Part shown: piece by piece, positions 1-5,673 of the stretch
Layout of the letters: every line of letters starts with the position of its first letter
How positions within the stretch are numbered: the first letter of the stretch is position 1
Assembly: GCA_021200395.1 (NCBI GenBank)
Contig: JAJQGQ010000040.1
Coordinates: forward strand, 1 to 7,601
Source of the DNA: Erysipelotrichaceae bacterium
GTDB taxonomy: Bacteria; Bacillota_I; Bacilli_A; Erysipelotrichales; Coprobacillaceae
DNA: 7,601 nucleotides
Direction of reading: 5' to 3'
Notes under the pieces: model-generated
Seen by the model: only the letters and a program-made list of their open reading frames with translations
Database searches by the model: none
What the model was told of the DNA's origin: nothing
Translations under genes and position numbers: made by a program

Positions 1-732
1 TGATTTCTCTCCTATATCATCAACAATAAATGTATATAAAAGATAATAATCATTATAATCATCACTTTGATAATTGATTGTTTGTATTTGTACAACATTG
101 TCATCTCTAATAAAGATACGATAACCATTAACCATTTGAGTATTATTGACATAAACATTCCTATACACATACTTAATGAATATAATAGTATAATCATCTT
201 GAGTAGTGGATGAACACATCTTTAATGTATAGCTGGAATCACCATTAATAACATTATTAATTTGAATAATATTCAAAAAATATTCTAAACCTTCATCAAT
301 ATAATGCTTTAATTCATCTGTATCTGTTATATCACCATAGGTTGTTTCTCTAGAAAATGCTTCGTCATATGATATGGTTTCACCATTTTCATCAATATTA
401 ATAATATCTACATAATATTTTTCATCTTCATCTATACCATTTAATCTCAGTGTTAAACCAGTAGAAACATATATACCATAAAATAGATTATTTGTATCAT
501 CATAGAAAACTTCATAATAATCAGATTCAGACTTTTGCTTAAAATATCCTGCATTTGTAAGATTGTTATATGTATTCGCCCATAACGTTATAGCTTCATC
601 TGTTATTTCTTCAGTTTTAGGTTCAGTTGCAGAGATGGAATCAACACCTGTATCATTCATTGTATCGTTACATCCTACTAATGTTATAGTTAGAGTTAGG
701 ATAAATAGTACCTTTAAAAATTTATTGTTCAT
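1..732 (-). CDS. Putative lipoprotein of unknown function, 3' end beyond the window
   Basis: This reading frame starts at the ATG at 732-730 and is open for 244 codons down to base 1, so the C-terminus lies outside the window. Residues 1-20 form a lipoprotein signal peptide: a basic MNNKFLK start, a hydrophobic core, and the lipobox L18-V19-G20-C21. The mature protein should therefore be anchored by lipid at Cys21 on the outer face of the membrane. After it comes an acidic, Ser/Thr-rich linker (about 22-45), then a region rich in Asp, Asn and Tyr that looks like a soluble extracellular domain. I do not recognise the family. The start overlaps the stop of the upstream membrane-protein gene as ATGA (732-729), and an AGAAGG site lies just upstream, so the two genes are probably translationally coupled and act together. 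Lipoprotein status is well supported; function is unknown. Confidence 0.85.
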   Translation of the reverse strand, partial: MNNKFLKVLFILTLTITLVGCNDTMNDTGVDSISATEPKTEEITDEAITLWANTYNNLTNAGYFKQKSESDYYEVFYDDTNNLFYGIYVSTGLTLRLNGIDEDEKYYVDIINIDENGETISYDEAFSRETTYGDITDTDELKHYIDEGLEYFLNIIQINNVINGDSSYTLKMCSSTTQDDYTIIFIKYVYRNVYVNNTQMVNGYRIFIRDDNVVQIQTINYQSDDYNDYYLLYTFIVDDIGEKS

Positions 733-1550
733 CTAGATACCTTCTTTCTTATTATAAATTTAGACATCATTGTTATAGCAGCAATCCCTAATAAAATACC
801 TATAGTAGGTAGATCATATTCAACGGTATAGTGAATATAAATCTTATAATATGGCACATGTAATAGTAGAATAGCTATAAAACATAGGATGAAGATCATA
901 CAATCTTTTATATTGATTTCTTGATATTTTAAAATAATATAAGTTATAAGAACACCAATAAAAATCATATGCATACCGATAAGAATATAATTATAGAAAA
1001 CAGCATCGAAAATAGATGTTTGGATTTGTATTTTATTATGAGTTGAATAAATGTAGACAAAAGCATTAAATGCAAGATAAGCAATAGGAAATAATAAATA
1101 TGGAATATGTATTTTATTAGAAGTATGGGTTGTTTCATATGTTGATATGGGTTGATCTTTTGAAACAAGTTTAAAGATATACACAAATGCTCCTATCGCA
1201 AATAAGAATAATAAAACCAACAATGTATTACTGATAAGGATATTCATAATAATATAATAATCGTTCATTAACGTTAAAATATACAATGGAATATGAAGTA
1301 AAAGGATAGCTAAAATAGATAAACTATAAATCATAGCTTCTTGTAAAGATATTTCCTTATACTTTAAGATGACATAAACTGCAGCAATACCAATAAAAAT
1401 ATAATAACCACCACGAATAAAATAATCGTAGAGAACAGAGTTTGGCATAATATTATAAGGGTTTGCCTGATTATCTAAAAAACAGAGAATGATATTAAAA
1501 ATCATAAAGATAAGAAATGTTAGAGGAAATACATAGTAACGTTTTTTCAT
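729..1550 (-). CDS. Eight-helix integral membrane protein with an internal tandem duplication, function unknown
   Basis: The 273-residue product is very hydrophobic, with about eight predicted membrane helices (roughly residues 5-24, 47-63, 72-92, 98-128, 149-168, 187-207, 217-237, 247-266). It consists of two related four-helix halves. Residues 51-90 align without gaps to 196-235 (offset 145) with 22 of 40 identities, including the shared segments ILKY-x-EI, MI and AILLLH-x-P. A polar linker at about 130-148 joins the halves. It has no catalytic or transporter motif that I recognise. The ATG at 1550-1548 is preceded on the minus strand by an AAAGGA ribosome site at normal distance, and by a promoter at 1575-1603. 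It is the first gene of a two-gene unit, overlapping the downstream lipoprotein gene by 4 bp. It is divergent from padR, which could regulate it. A sensor, a small transporter or an envelope-stress protein are all possible. Confidence 0.85.
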   Translation of the reverse strand: MKKRYYVFPLTFLIFMIFNIILCFLDNQANPYNIMPNSVLYDYFIRGGYYIFIGIAAVYVILKYKEISLQEAMIYSLSILAILLLHIPLYILTLMNDYYIIMNILISNTLLVLLFLFAIGAFVYIFKLVSKDQPISTYETTHTSNKIHIPYLLFPIAYLAFNAFVYIYSTHNKIQIQTSIFDAVFYNYILIGMHMIFIGVLITYIILKYQEINIKDCMIFILCFIAILLLHVPYYKIYIHYTVEYDLPTIGILLGIAAITMMSKFIIRKKVSR

Positions 1551-1574
1551 GTTTCATCATCCTTTCCTATTTTT

Positions 1575-1603
1575 ATTGTACCATAGATTATTTATTGTAT
1601 CAA
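1575..1603 (-). promoter_or_regulatory. Sigma-A-type promoter of the membrane protein-lipoprotein unit
   Basis: On the minus strand, TTGATA (1603-1598) and TACAAT (1580-1575) are separated by exactly 17 bp, close to the TTGACA-N17-TATAAT consensus. Transcription would begin near 1568, leaving a leader of about 18 nt that contains the ribosome site of the membrane-protein gene. Confidence 0.7.
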
Positions 1604-1609
1604 TAAATT

Positions 1610-1631
1610 TATACATAGTTTTAAAGGTATA
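1610..1631. promoter_or_regulatory. Candidate PadR operator dyad TATAC-N12-GTATA
   Basis: TATAC (1610-1614) and GTATA (1627-1631) form a 5-bp inverted repeat with a 12-bp spacer in the gap between padR and the divergent membrane-protein gene. It lies over the expected -35 region of padR and 7 bp upstream of the minus-strand -35. PadR proteins usually bind such dyads as dimers and often repress their own gene. Short AT-rich dyads also arise by chance, so this is only a candidate. Confidence 0.3.
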
Positions 1632-1649
1632 TATTTTTATAAAATAAAA

Positions 1650-1658
1650 TGTTATAAT
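1650..1658 (+). promoter_or_regulatory. Extended -10 promoter of padR
   Basis: TGTTATAAT (1650-1658) is a perfect extended -10 element (TGnTATAAT). No good -35 lies 16-18 bp upstream, which is common for extended -10 promoters. Transcription would begin near 1665, just ahead of the GTGAGG ribosome site at 1667-1672. Confidence 0.6.
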
Positions 1659-1680
1659 GTGGCTAAGTGAGGTTAGATAG

Positions 1681-2016
1681 ATGGCTAAGAAGAATATATA
1701 TTTTAAATTTGATATGCTTATACTATCTGTATTATTGGAAAAGGATTGTTATGGTTATGAAATAACGAGTACGATTAAAAAAATGTCTGATAATGTGATT
1801 GATCTAAAAGAGGGATCTTTATATCCATGTTTATATAAGATGCTAGAAAATAATTATATTACAAGTCATGATGAAATTGTTAATCGTAAGATACGTGTGT
1901 ATTATCATATTGAAGAATCAGGGAAAGAATATTTGAAACAAATGATAGAAGAATATGATTTATGGGATAAGAAAATAAGAAAAATTATTGATAGAGGGGA
2001 AGATAATCATGAATAA
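1681..2016 (+). CDS. PadR-family transcriptional regulator
   Basis: This 111-residue protein has the size and layout of the short PadR class: a winged helix-turn-helix DNA-binding domain at about residues 10-85, and a C-terminal dimerisation helix at about 80-105. Family signatures are YGYEI (24-28), LKEGSLYP (42-49, the recognition helix) and the wing that runs through R72-VYYHI to the SGKEYL turn. PadR proteins are mostly repressors released by ligands, stress or partner proteins. The ATG at 1681 follows GTGAGG at 1667-1672, an acceptable ribosome site. The stop overlaps the start of the next gene by 8 bp (2009-2016), so the two are co-transcribed and probably coupled. By position it may control itself and the divergent membrane protein-lipoprotein unit; the sequence does not show its ligand. 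Confidence 0.92.
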   Translation: MAKKNIYFKFDMLILSVLLEKDCYGYEITSTIKKMSDNVIDLKEGSLYPCLYKMLENNYITSHDEIVNRKIRVYYHIEESGKEYLKQMIEEYDLWDKKIRKIIDRGEDNHE

Positions 2017-2350
2017 GGATGTGAATAAATATTTAAAAGATATTAAAAGTTTGTTACCTGATTTTTCTGAAGAAAAGCATTATTATGATAACTTAAGAAT
2101 ATTAATTGAAAAAGAGACTAAAAATAATCCTCATATGACTTATGAGGATTGTGTAGAACAATATGGGCATCCTAAAGATATTCTTATTCATTTTTATGAA
2201 GAATCAGATGGGGATTTTATTATTGAAAGAGTGAGAAAACAACAATTATCTAGAAATATTTTTAATGTAGTATTTGGATGTGTTGTTGTTTTGGCTTTTA
2301 TTGCGATATTTTTAATTTTTATGGTATTTTTAAGAAAATCATTGTTATGA
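2009..2350 (+). CDS. Small HAAS/DUF1700-like protein with one C-terminal membrane helix
   Basis: The preferred start is the ATG at 2009, which follows AGGGGA (1995-2000) by 8 bp. An in-frame ATG at 1988 would add seven residues but has no comparable ribosome site. The 113-residue product has a charged N-terminal helical domain (about 1-66), including DVNKYLKDIKSLLP at the start and E50-QYGHPKDI, the pattern of HAAS/DUF1700-type (also DUF6120-like) domains. A basic stretch at 74-82 precedes a single strong membrane helix (about 84-108), with RKS after it. Such proteins are commonly encoded directly after a PadR gene, and the HAAS domain is thought to link membrane events to PadR. That fits the 8-bp overlap with padR here, but the activity is inferred from context. 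Its stop overlaps the convergent rpiR-type gene by 6 bp. Confidence 0.8.
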   Translation: MNKDVNKYLKDIKSLLPDFSEEKHYYDNLRILIEKETKNNPHMTYEDCVEQYGHPKDILIHFYEESDGDFIIERVRKQQLSRNIFNVVFGCVVVLAFIAIFLIFMVFLRKSLL

Positions 2351-2355
2351 TTTTT
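2334..2355. terminator. Candidate bidirectional terminator hairpin on the convergent stop codons
   Basis: AAAATCAT (2335-2342) and ATGATTTT (2347-2354) form a perfect 8-bp stem around the loop TGTT, extended by a G-T pair at 2334/2355. An A run on one side and a T run on the other give terminator-like shape in both directions. Both convergent stop codons lie within it. The stem has only one G-C pair, so its strength is doubtful. Confidence 0.4.
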
Positions 2356-3226
2356 CCTTAAGTATTGGATTGGTTGATTTCCTGCCTGATTCTATTTCAT
2401 TGGAATAGGTAATTTTGTTTTCAAGATTTTTATCATAGTGGGTTTGAAAACATGTGGCATATAAGACATCTAGTAAATAATGAATTGATAGATTGATAGA
2501 AAAGTTACCTAAATTAGTAATCAGTTTTTGTCTGGTAGATATATATAATTGATAATCAGAGTATTGTGATAAGGTATTATTTCCATAGGATGTGATAATA
2601 ATCATAGGAATGTTTCTTTCCTTGAGTTTTTTAGCGACATTAATGGTATGTTCAGTTTCACCTGAATAAGATATCATTAAAAAACAACTATTTTGATCAC
2701 AGTAACAGGCACTCACATAAACATCATTCATATGTGAGTAAATAATAACCGTTTTACCAATTTTCAACATGTTTTCTTTAAAAATATTGGCCATTTCTCT
2801 AGAAACACCACCTGTACATATATAGATAATAGAAGCTTTATTTAAAGCATTAGTGGCTTTTTGCAGGGAATCATGATGAATAAGTGATAATGTATCCTTT
2901 AATGTTTCTTCATAGAGTGATTCTAATTTAGAAGCAATGACAGTATTTTTATCATTTTTATCATAAGGGAAATTCGGATCAATGTTTTGAAAGTGCGAAT
3001 CAATATATTGTAGTTCCTCAACATAGGCTTCTTTAAAATCACTAAAACCTTGAAAACCAAGCTTTTGACATAAACGCATCACCGAAGAAGGAGATGTATG
3101 AGAATTTTTAGCAATCTGTCTTACGTTTTCATTTTTGATATTGATATTATTGTCTAATAAATATTGCGCTATTGTCTTTTCAACTGTTGTTAGTTCAATT
3201 TGGGATAGTTGTTGTTGAATAAGCAT
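2345..3226 (-). CDS. MurR/RpiR-family phosphosugar-responsive transcriptional regulator
   Basis: The 293-residue protein has the two-part layout of the MurR/RpiR family and a typical length. An N-terminal helix-turn-helix domain (about 1-75) has its DNA-reading segment near residues 34-58 (NVRQIAKNSHTSPSSVMRLC). A C-terminal SIS domain (about 125-245) contains the GG-VSREMA turn (139-146) and ISYSGET (185-191), the serine-rich loop that binds phosphosugars in this fold. The ATG at 3226-3224 is chosen because GAGGTG (3238-3233) lies 6 bp upstream; a GTG at 3235 in the same frame is inside that ribosome site and cannot use it. It is divergent from the GH4 6-phospho-beta-glucosidase gene, so the likely job is control of that cluster in response to a phosphorylated glucoside or hexose phosphate. 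Whether it activates or represses cannot be read from the sequence. Confidence 0.92.
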   Translation of the reverse strand: MLIQQQLSQIELTTVEKTIAQYLLDNNINIKNENVRQIAKNSHTSPSSVMRLCQKLGFQGFSDFKEAYVEELQYIDSHFQNIDPNFPYDKNDKNTVIASKLESLYEETLKDTLSLIHHDSLQKATNALNKASIIYICTGGVSREMANIFKENMLKIGKTVIIYSHMNDVYVSACYCDQNSCFLMISYSGETEHTINVAKKLKERNIPMIIITSYGNNTLSQYSDYQLYISTRQKLITNLGNFSINLSIHYLLDVLYATCFQTHYDKNLENKITYSNEIESGRKSTNPILKEKS

Positions 3227-3232
3227 GATGTT

Positions 3233-3238
3233 CACCTC
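3233..3238 (-). promoter_or_regulatory. Ribosome binding site that fixes the start of the RpiR-type regulator
   Basis: GAGGTG on the minus strand (3238-3233) is the only good Shine-Dalgarno site near this gene. It is correctly spaced for the ATG at 3226 and overlaps the alternative GTG at 3235, which argues for the shorter 293-residue product. Confidence 0.75.
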
Positions 3239-3244
3239 ATTATT

Positions 3245-3272
3245 ATCATATCATATTGGTACAATGTTTCAA
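3245..3272 (-). promoter_or_regulatory. Candidate promoter of the RpiR-type regulator gene
   Basis: On the minus strand, TTGAAA (3272-3267) and TATGAT (3250-3245) are 16 bp apart. Transcription would start near 3238, so the ribosome site would lie at the very 5' end of the message. That tightness, and overlapping alternative -10-like words, make the assignment tentative. Confidence 0.4.
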
Positions 3273-3290
3273 GAAAATTATTATTTTATG

Positions 3291-3312
3291 GTACTTAAAA
3301 AGAACTAAGTAC
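3291..3312. promoter_or_regulatory. Perfect inverted repeat, likely operator of the RpiR-type regulator
   Basis: GTACTTA (3291-3297) and TAAGTAC (3306-3312) are exact reverse complements separated by 8 bp. This 22-bp dyad lies in the gap between the regulator gene and the GH4 gene, which is where a local regulator of this family would bind. Its centre is about 63 bp upstream of the predicted start sites on both sides, a position more typical of activation than of blocking polymerase, but both promoters are themselves uncertain. Confidence 0.6.
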
Positions 3313-3353
3313 AAAAACAACATAAATGCCTTTTTATCAAATAAAAAATCATG

Positions 3354-3359
3354 TAGAAT
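3354..3359 (+). promoter_or_regulatory. Candidate -10 element of the 6-phospho-beta-glucosidase cluster
   Basis: TAGAAT (3354-3359) is one mismatch from TATAAT. The matching -35 region (about 3331-3336) is only a T-rich stretch, so this promoter may need an activator, consistent with the upstream dyad at 3291-3312. The leader would carry the AGGAGG ribosome site at 3372-3377. Confidence 0.4.
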
Positions 3360-3385
3360 ATAGACAAATATAGGAGGAAGATCAC

Positions 3386-4780
3386 ATGGAAAAGAAACCA
3401 GTAAAGATTGTTACTATTGGTGGTGGAAGTAGTTATACACCTGAATTAATGGAAGGATTTATTAAGAGATATGATCAGCTTCCAATTAAAGAAATTTGGT
3501 TAGTTGATATTGAAGAAGGTAAGGAAAAGATGGAAATCGTTGGGGCTATGGCTCAACGTATGTGGGATGCATCTCCTTATGATGTTAAGGTTCATTTAAC
3601 TTTAGATAGAAGAGAAGCTTTGCCTGGTGCTGATTTTGTGACAACACAATTTAGAGTTGGATTATTAAATGCTCGTATTAAAGATGAACGTATTCCTTTA
3701 TCATATGGTATGTTAGGACAAGAAACAAATGGTGCTGGTGGTATGTTTAAAGCTTTTAGAACAATTCCAGTTATTTTAAGTATTGTAGAAGATATGAAGG
3801 AATTATGTCCTGATGCTTGGTTAATTAACTTTACAAATCCTAGTGGTATGGTGACTGAATCAGTTTTAAGATATGGTCAATGGGATAAAGTTGTTGGTTT
3901 ATGTAATGTACCTGTTAATGCTATGCTTCATGAACCTGAAACTATTGGTAAAACCCCTGAGCAATTAACATATAAGTTTGCAGGTTTAAATCATTTCCAT
4001 TGGCATAAAGTCTTTGATGAAACAGGTAAAGAAGTGACTCAAGATATCATTGATGCTATGTTTAAAGAAGGCGATGGTGGTAGACCAGCTAATATCTTTG
4101 ATGTTCCATACTTTAAGGAACAATTAGATCAAATGCAAATGATTCCTTGTGGATATCATAGATATTACTATCGCGAACAAGAAATGTTGGCACATGCTAT
4201 TGAAGAATATAATACAATTGGAACACGTGCTCAACAAGTCAAACAAACTGAAGCTGAATTATTTGAATTATACAAAGACCCTGCATTAAACTATAAACCA
4301 GAACAATTAACAAAACGTGGTGGTGCTCATTATAGCGATGCTGCTTGTGAAACGATTGCTGCTATTTATAATGATTCAAATACACATATTGTTTTAACAA
4401 CAAGAAATAATGGTGCAATTCCTGATTTACCACCTGAAGTAGCTGTAGAAGTATCTGCGCATGTTGGTATTACAGGTGCTCAAGCGATTGCTTTTGGACC
4501 ATTGCAACCAGCTGAAAGAGGATGGTTACAATGCATGAAGAATATGGAATTATGTGTTGAAGAAGCTGCAGTTACAGGAAATTATGGTTTAGCTTTACAA
4601 GCATTTACATTAAATCCACAAGTTGTAGCAGGTGCTGATGCAAAACGTGTATTAGATGAATTGTTAATTGCACATAAGAAGTATTTACCACAATTTGCTG
4701 ATAAGATTGCCGAGCTTGAAGCTGAAGGTGTGACTATCAAAGATGATGTAGCAAGAGAATTGACTGAACAGGGATTATAA
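3386..4780 (+). CDS. GH4 family 6-phospho-beta-glucosidase (NAD+ and divalent-metal dependent)
   Basis: The enzyme hydrolyses 6-phospho-beta-glucosides such as cellobiose-6-phosphate to glucose 6-phosphate and an aglycone or glucose. GH4 enzymes do this in the cytoplasm by a redox-elimination route using NAD+ and a metal such as Mn2+. The 464-residue length is normal for the family. Residues 7-21 (KIVTIGGGSSYTPEL) are the NAD-binding glycine motif; INFTNPSG (147-154) is the conserved substrate/cofactor loop; Cys173 in CNVP and His203 in GLNHFHW are the expected metal ligands; GYHRYYY (256-262) and RGGAHYSDAA (311-320) are family motifs. CNVP, rather than the CDMP of 6-phospho-alpha-glucosidases, points to beta specificity. 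The ATG follows AGGAGG by 8 bp. It is the first gene of the cluster and resembles LicH/CelF-type enzymes. Its stop codon is part of a hairpin. Confidence 0.93.
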   Translation: MEKKPVKIVTIGGGSSYTPELMEGFIKRYDQLPIKEIWLVDIEEGKEKMEIVGAMAQRMWDASPYDVKVHLTLDRREALPGADFVTTQFRVGLLNARIKDERIPLSYGMLGQETNGAGGMFKAFRTIPVILSIVEDMKELCPDAWLINFTNPSGMVTESVLRYGQWDKVVGLCNVPVNAMLHEPETIGKTPEQLTYKFAGLNHFHWHKVFDETGKEVTQDIIDAMFKEGDGGRPANIFDVPYFKEQLDQMQMIPCGYHRYYYREQEMLAHAIEEYNTIGTRAQQVKQTEAELFELYKDPALNYKPEQLTKRGGAHYSDAACETIAAIYNDSNTHIVLTTRNNGAIPDLPPEVAVEVSAHVGITGAQAIAFGPLQPAERGWLQCMKNMELCVEEAAVTGNYGLALQAFTLNPQVVAGADAKRVLDELLIAHKKYLPQFADKIAELEAEGVTIKDDVARELTEQGL

Positions 4781-4794
4781 AAATAATCCCTGTT
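4767..4794 (+). terminator. Hairpin on the GH4 stop codon; partial terminator or mRNA 3'-end stabiliser
   Basis: AACAGGGATTAT (4767-4778) and ATAATCCCTGTT (4783-4794) are perfect 12-bp arms around an AAAA loop. The left arm contains the last codons of the GH4 gene and the first base of its stop. The T run after it is short and broken by TGTAAAA, so full termination is doubtful. Partial read-through or RNA processing, giving more GH4 than HAD/GH1 message, is plausible. Confidence 0.55.
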
Positions 4795-4829
4795 TGTAAA
4801 ATTATCTTTTATAATCAAAGGAATTCTTA

Positions 4830-4835
4830 TATAAT
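4830..4835 (+). promoter_or_regulatory. Possible internal promoter -10 before the HAD gene
   Basis: A perfect TATAAT lies at 4830-4835 and another at 4810-4815, between the hairpin and the HAD gene, but neither has a convincing -35 at 16-18 bp. In DNA this AT-rich such words occur by chance. The HAD gene itself has a strong GAGGAGG ribosome site at 4845-4851. Confidence 0.25.
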
Positions 4836-4856
4836 AAAGTTAATGAGGAGGTTAAT

Positions 4857-5672
4857 ATGTATAAATTAATTGCGTTAGATTTGGATGGAACTCTTACAAA
4901 TTCCAACAAGGATATTTTAGATGAAACAAGAGAAGAGTTGATTAAACTCGCAAAAAAAGGTGTTGTTATAGTATTAGCATCAGGTAGACCTACTGCTGGG
5001 GTTTACAAAGAAGCTTATGAATTGAAGTTAGATGAATTAGGTGGTTATATTTTATCATTTAATGGTGCTAAGATTTCTAATTTTAAAACAAAAGAGGTTA
5101 TTTACAGTCAAACAATTACTGCTGAAACTGCTCATGAAATGTATGATCGTGCTAAATATTTTGGTTTATCACCATTAACATATCATGGTACAGAAATTAT
5201 TACTGAAGATGCTGGGGATCATTGGATTCAATTAGAAAGTTTTACAACAAAGATGTCTATTAAATTAGTTCATGATTTTAAATCTGAAATTACATTCCCT
5301 GTTAATAAAGTATTAGTTACAGGCGAACCTAAATACATTGCTGAAGTATTAGATGAATTCAAAGCACCTTATGAAGGTCGTATTAATATTTATCGTTCTG
5401 ATCCATATTTTATTGAATGCGTGGATAAAGGTATTGATAAAGCTGCTTCTTTAACACATTTATTTGATAAATTAGGTATCAAGAAAGAAGAAACAATAGC
5501 TTTTGGTGATGGTTATAATGATTTATCAATGATTGAATATTGTGGTTTAGGTGTTGCTATGGAAAATGCTATTGATGAAGTGAAAGAACGTGCTGATTAT
5601 ATTACATTATCTAATAACGATAATGGTGTTGCTCATTGTTTAAAAGAATTAGAAGCGAAAGGATTAATATAA
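4857..5672 (+). CDS. Cof-type HAD-IIB sugar-phosphate phosphatase
   Basis: The 271-residue protein has all four HAD motifs in order: DLDGTLT (8-14; Asp8 nucleophile, Asp10 general acid/base), Ser42 in ASGR, Lys195 in the DKGIDKAASL segment, and GDGYND (217-222; Asp218 and Asp222 bind Mg2+). The cap inserted between motifs II and III (about 80-185) and the overall length match the Cof/IIB subfamily, which removes phosphate from sugar phosphates, flavin precursors and similar small molecules. The substrate cannot be told from sequence. Its position between two 6-phospho-beta-glucosidase genes suggests a phosphosugar: relief of sugar-phosphate build-up or release of free sugar from the hydrolysis products. 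The ATG follows GAGGAGG by 5 bp, and the GH1 gene begins 1 bp after the stop, so the two are almost certainly co-transcribed. Confidence 0.93.
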   Translation: MYKLIALDLDGTLTNSNKDILDETREELIKLAKKGVVIVLASGRPTAGVYKEAYELKLDELGGYILSFNGAKISNFKTKEVIYSQTITAETAHEMYDRAKYFGLSPLTYHGTEIITEDAGDHWIQLESFTTKMSIKLVHDFKSEITFPVNKVLVTGEPKYIAEVLDEFKAPYEGRINIYRSDPYFIECVDKGIDKAASLTHLFDKLGIKKEETIAFGDGYNDLSMIEYCGLGVAMENAIDEVKERADYITLSNNDNGVAHCLKELEAKGLI

Positions 5673-5673
5673 G

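Noticed and set aside
12..197. 61-codon minus-strand frame rich in Ile and Met that looks like a membrane peptide
   Set aside because: It lies entirely inside the lipoprotein gene on the same strand in another frame; there is no ribosome site, and the lipoprotein frame has a clear signal peptide.
965..1186. 73-codon minus-strand frame
   Set aside because: It is an out-of-frame shadow of the eight-helix membrane-protein gene; its hydrophobicity follows from the overlapping codons.
3331..3347. Small palindrome TTTTTAT-CAA-ATAAAAA upstream of the GH4 gene
   Set aside because: It is pure A/T in the arms and close to what chance gives in this DNA; the nearby GTACTTA dyad is a better operator.
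3236..3385. Search for a CcpA cre site or a BglG/LicT-type antiterminator RNA in the GH4 promoter region
   Set aside because: No sequence close to either consensus and no leader hairpin/terminator pair was seen; the leader is too short for an antiterminator.
4582..4818. 78-codon minus-strand frame antisense to the end of the GH4 gene
   Set aside because: The GH4 frame has full family motifs and a strong start; the antisense frame has no recognisable protein features.
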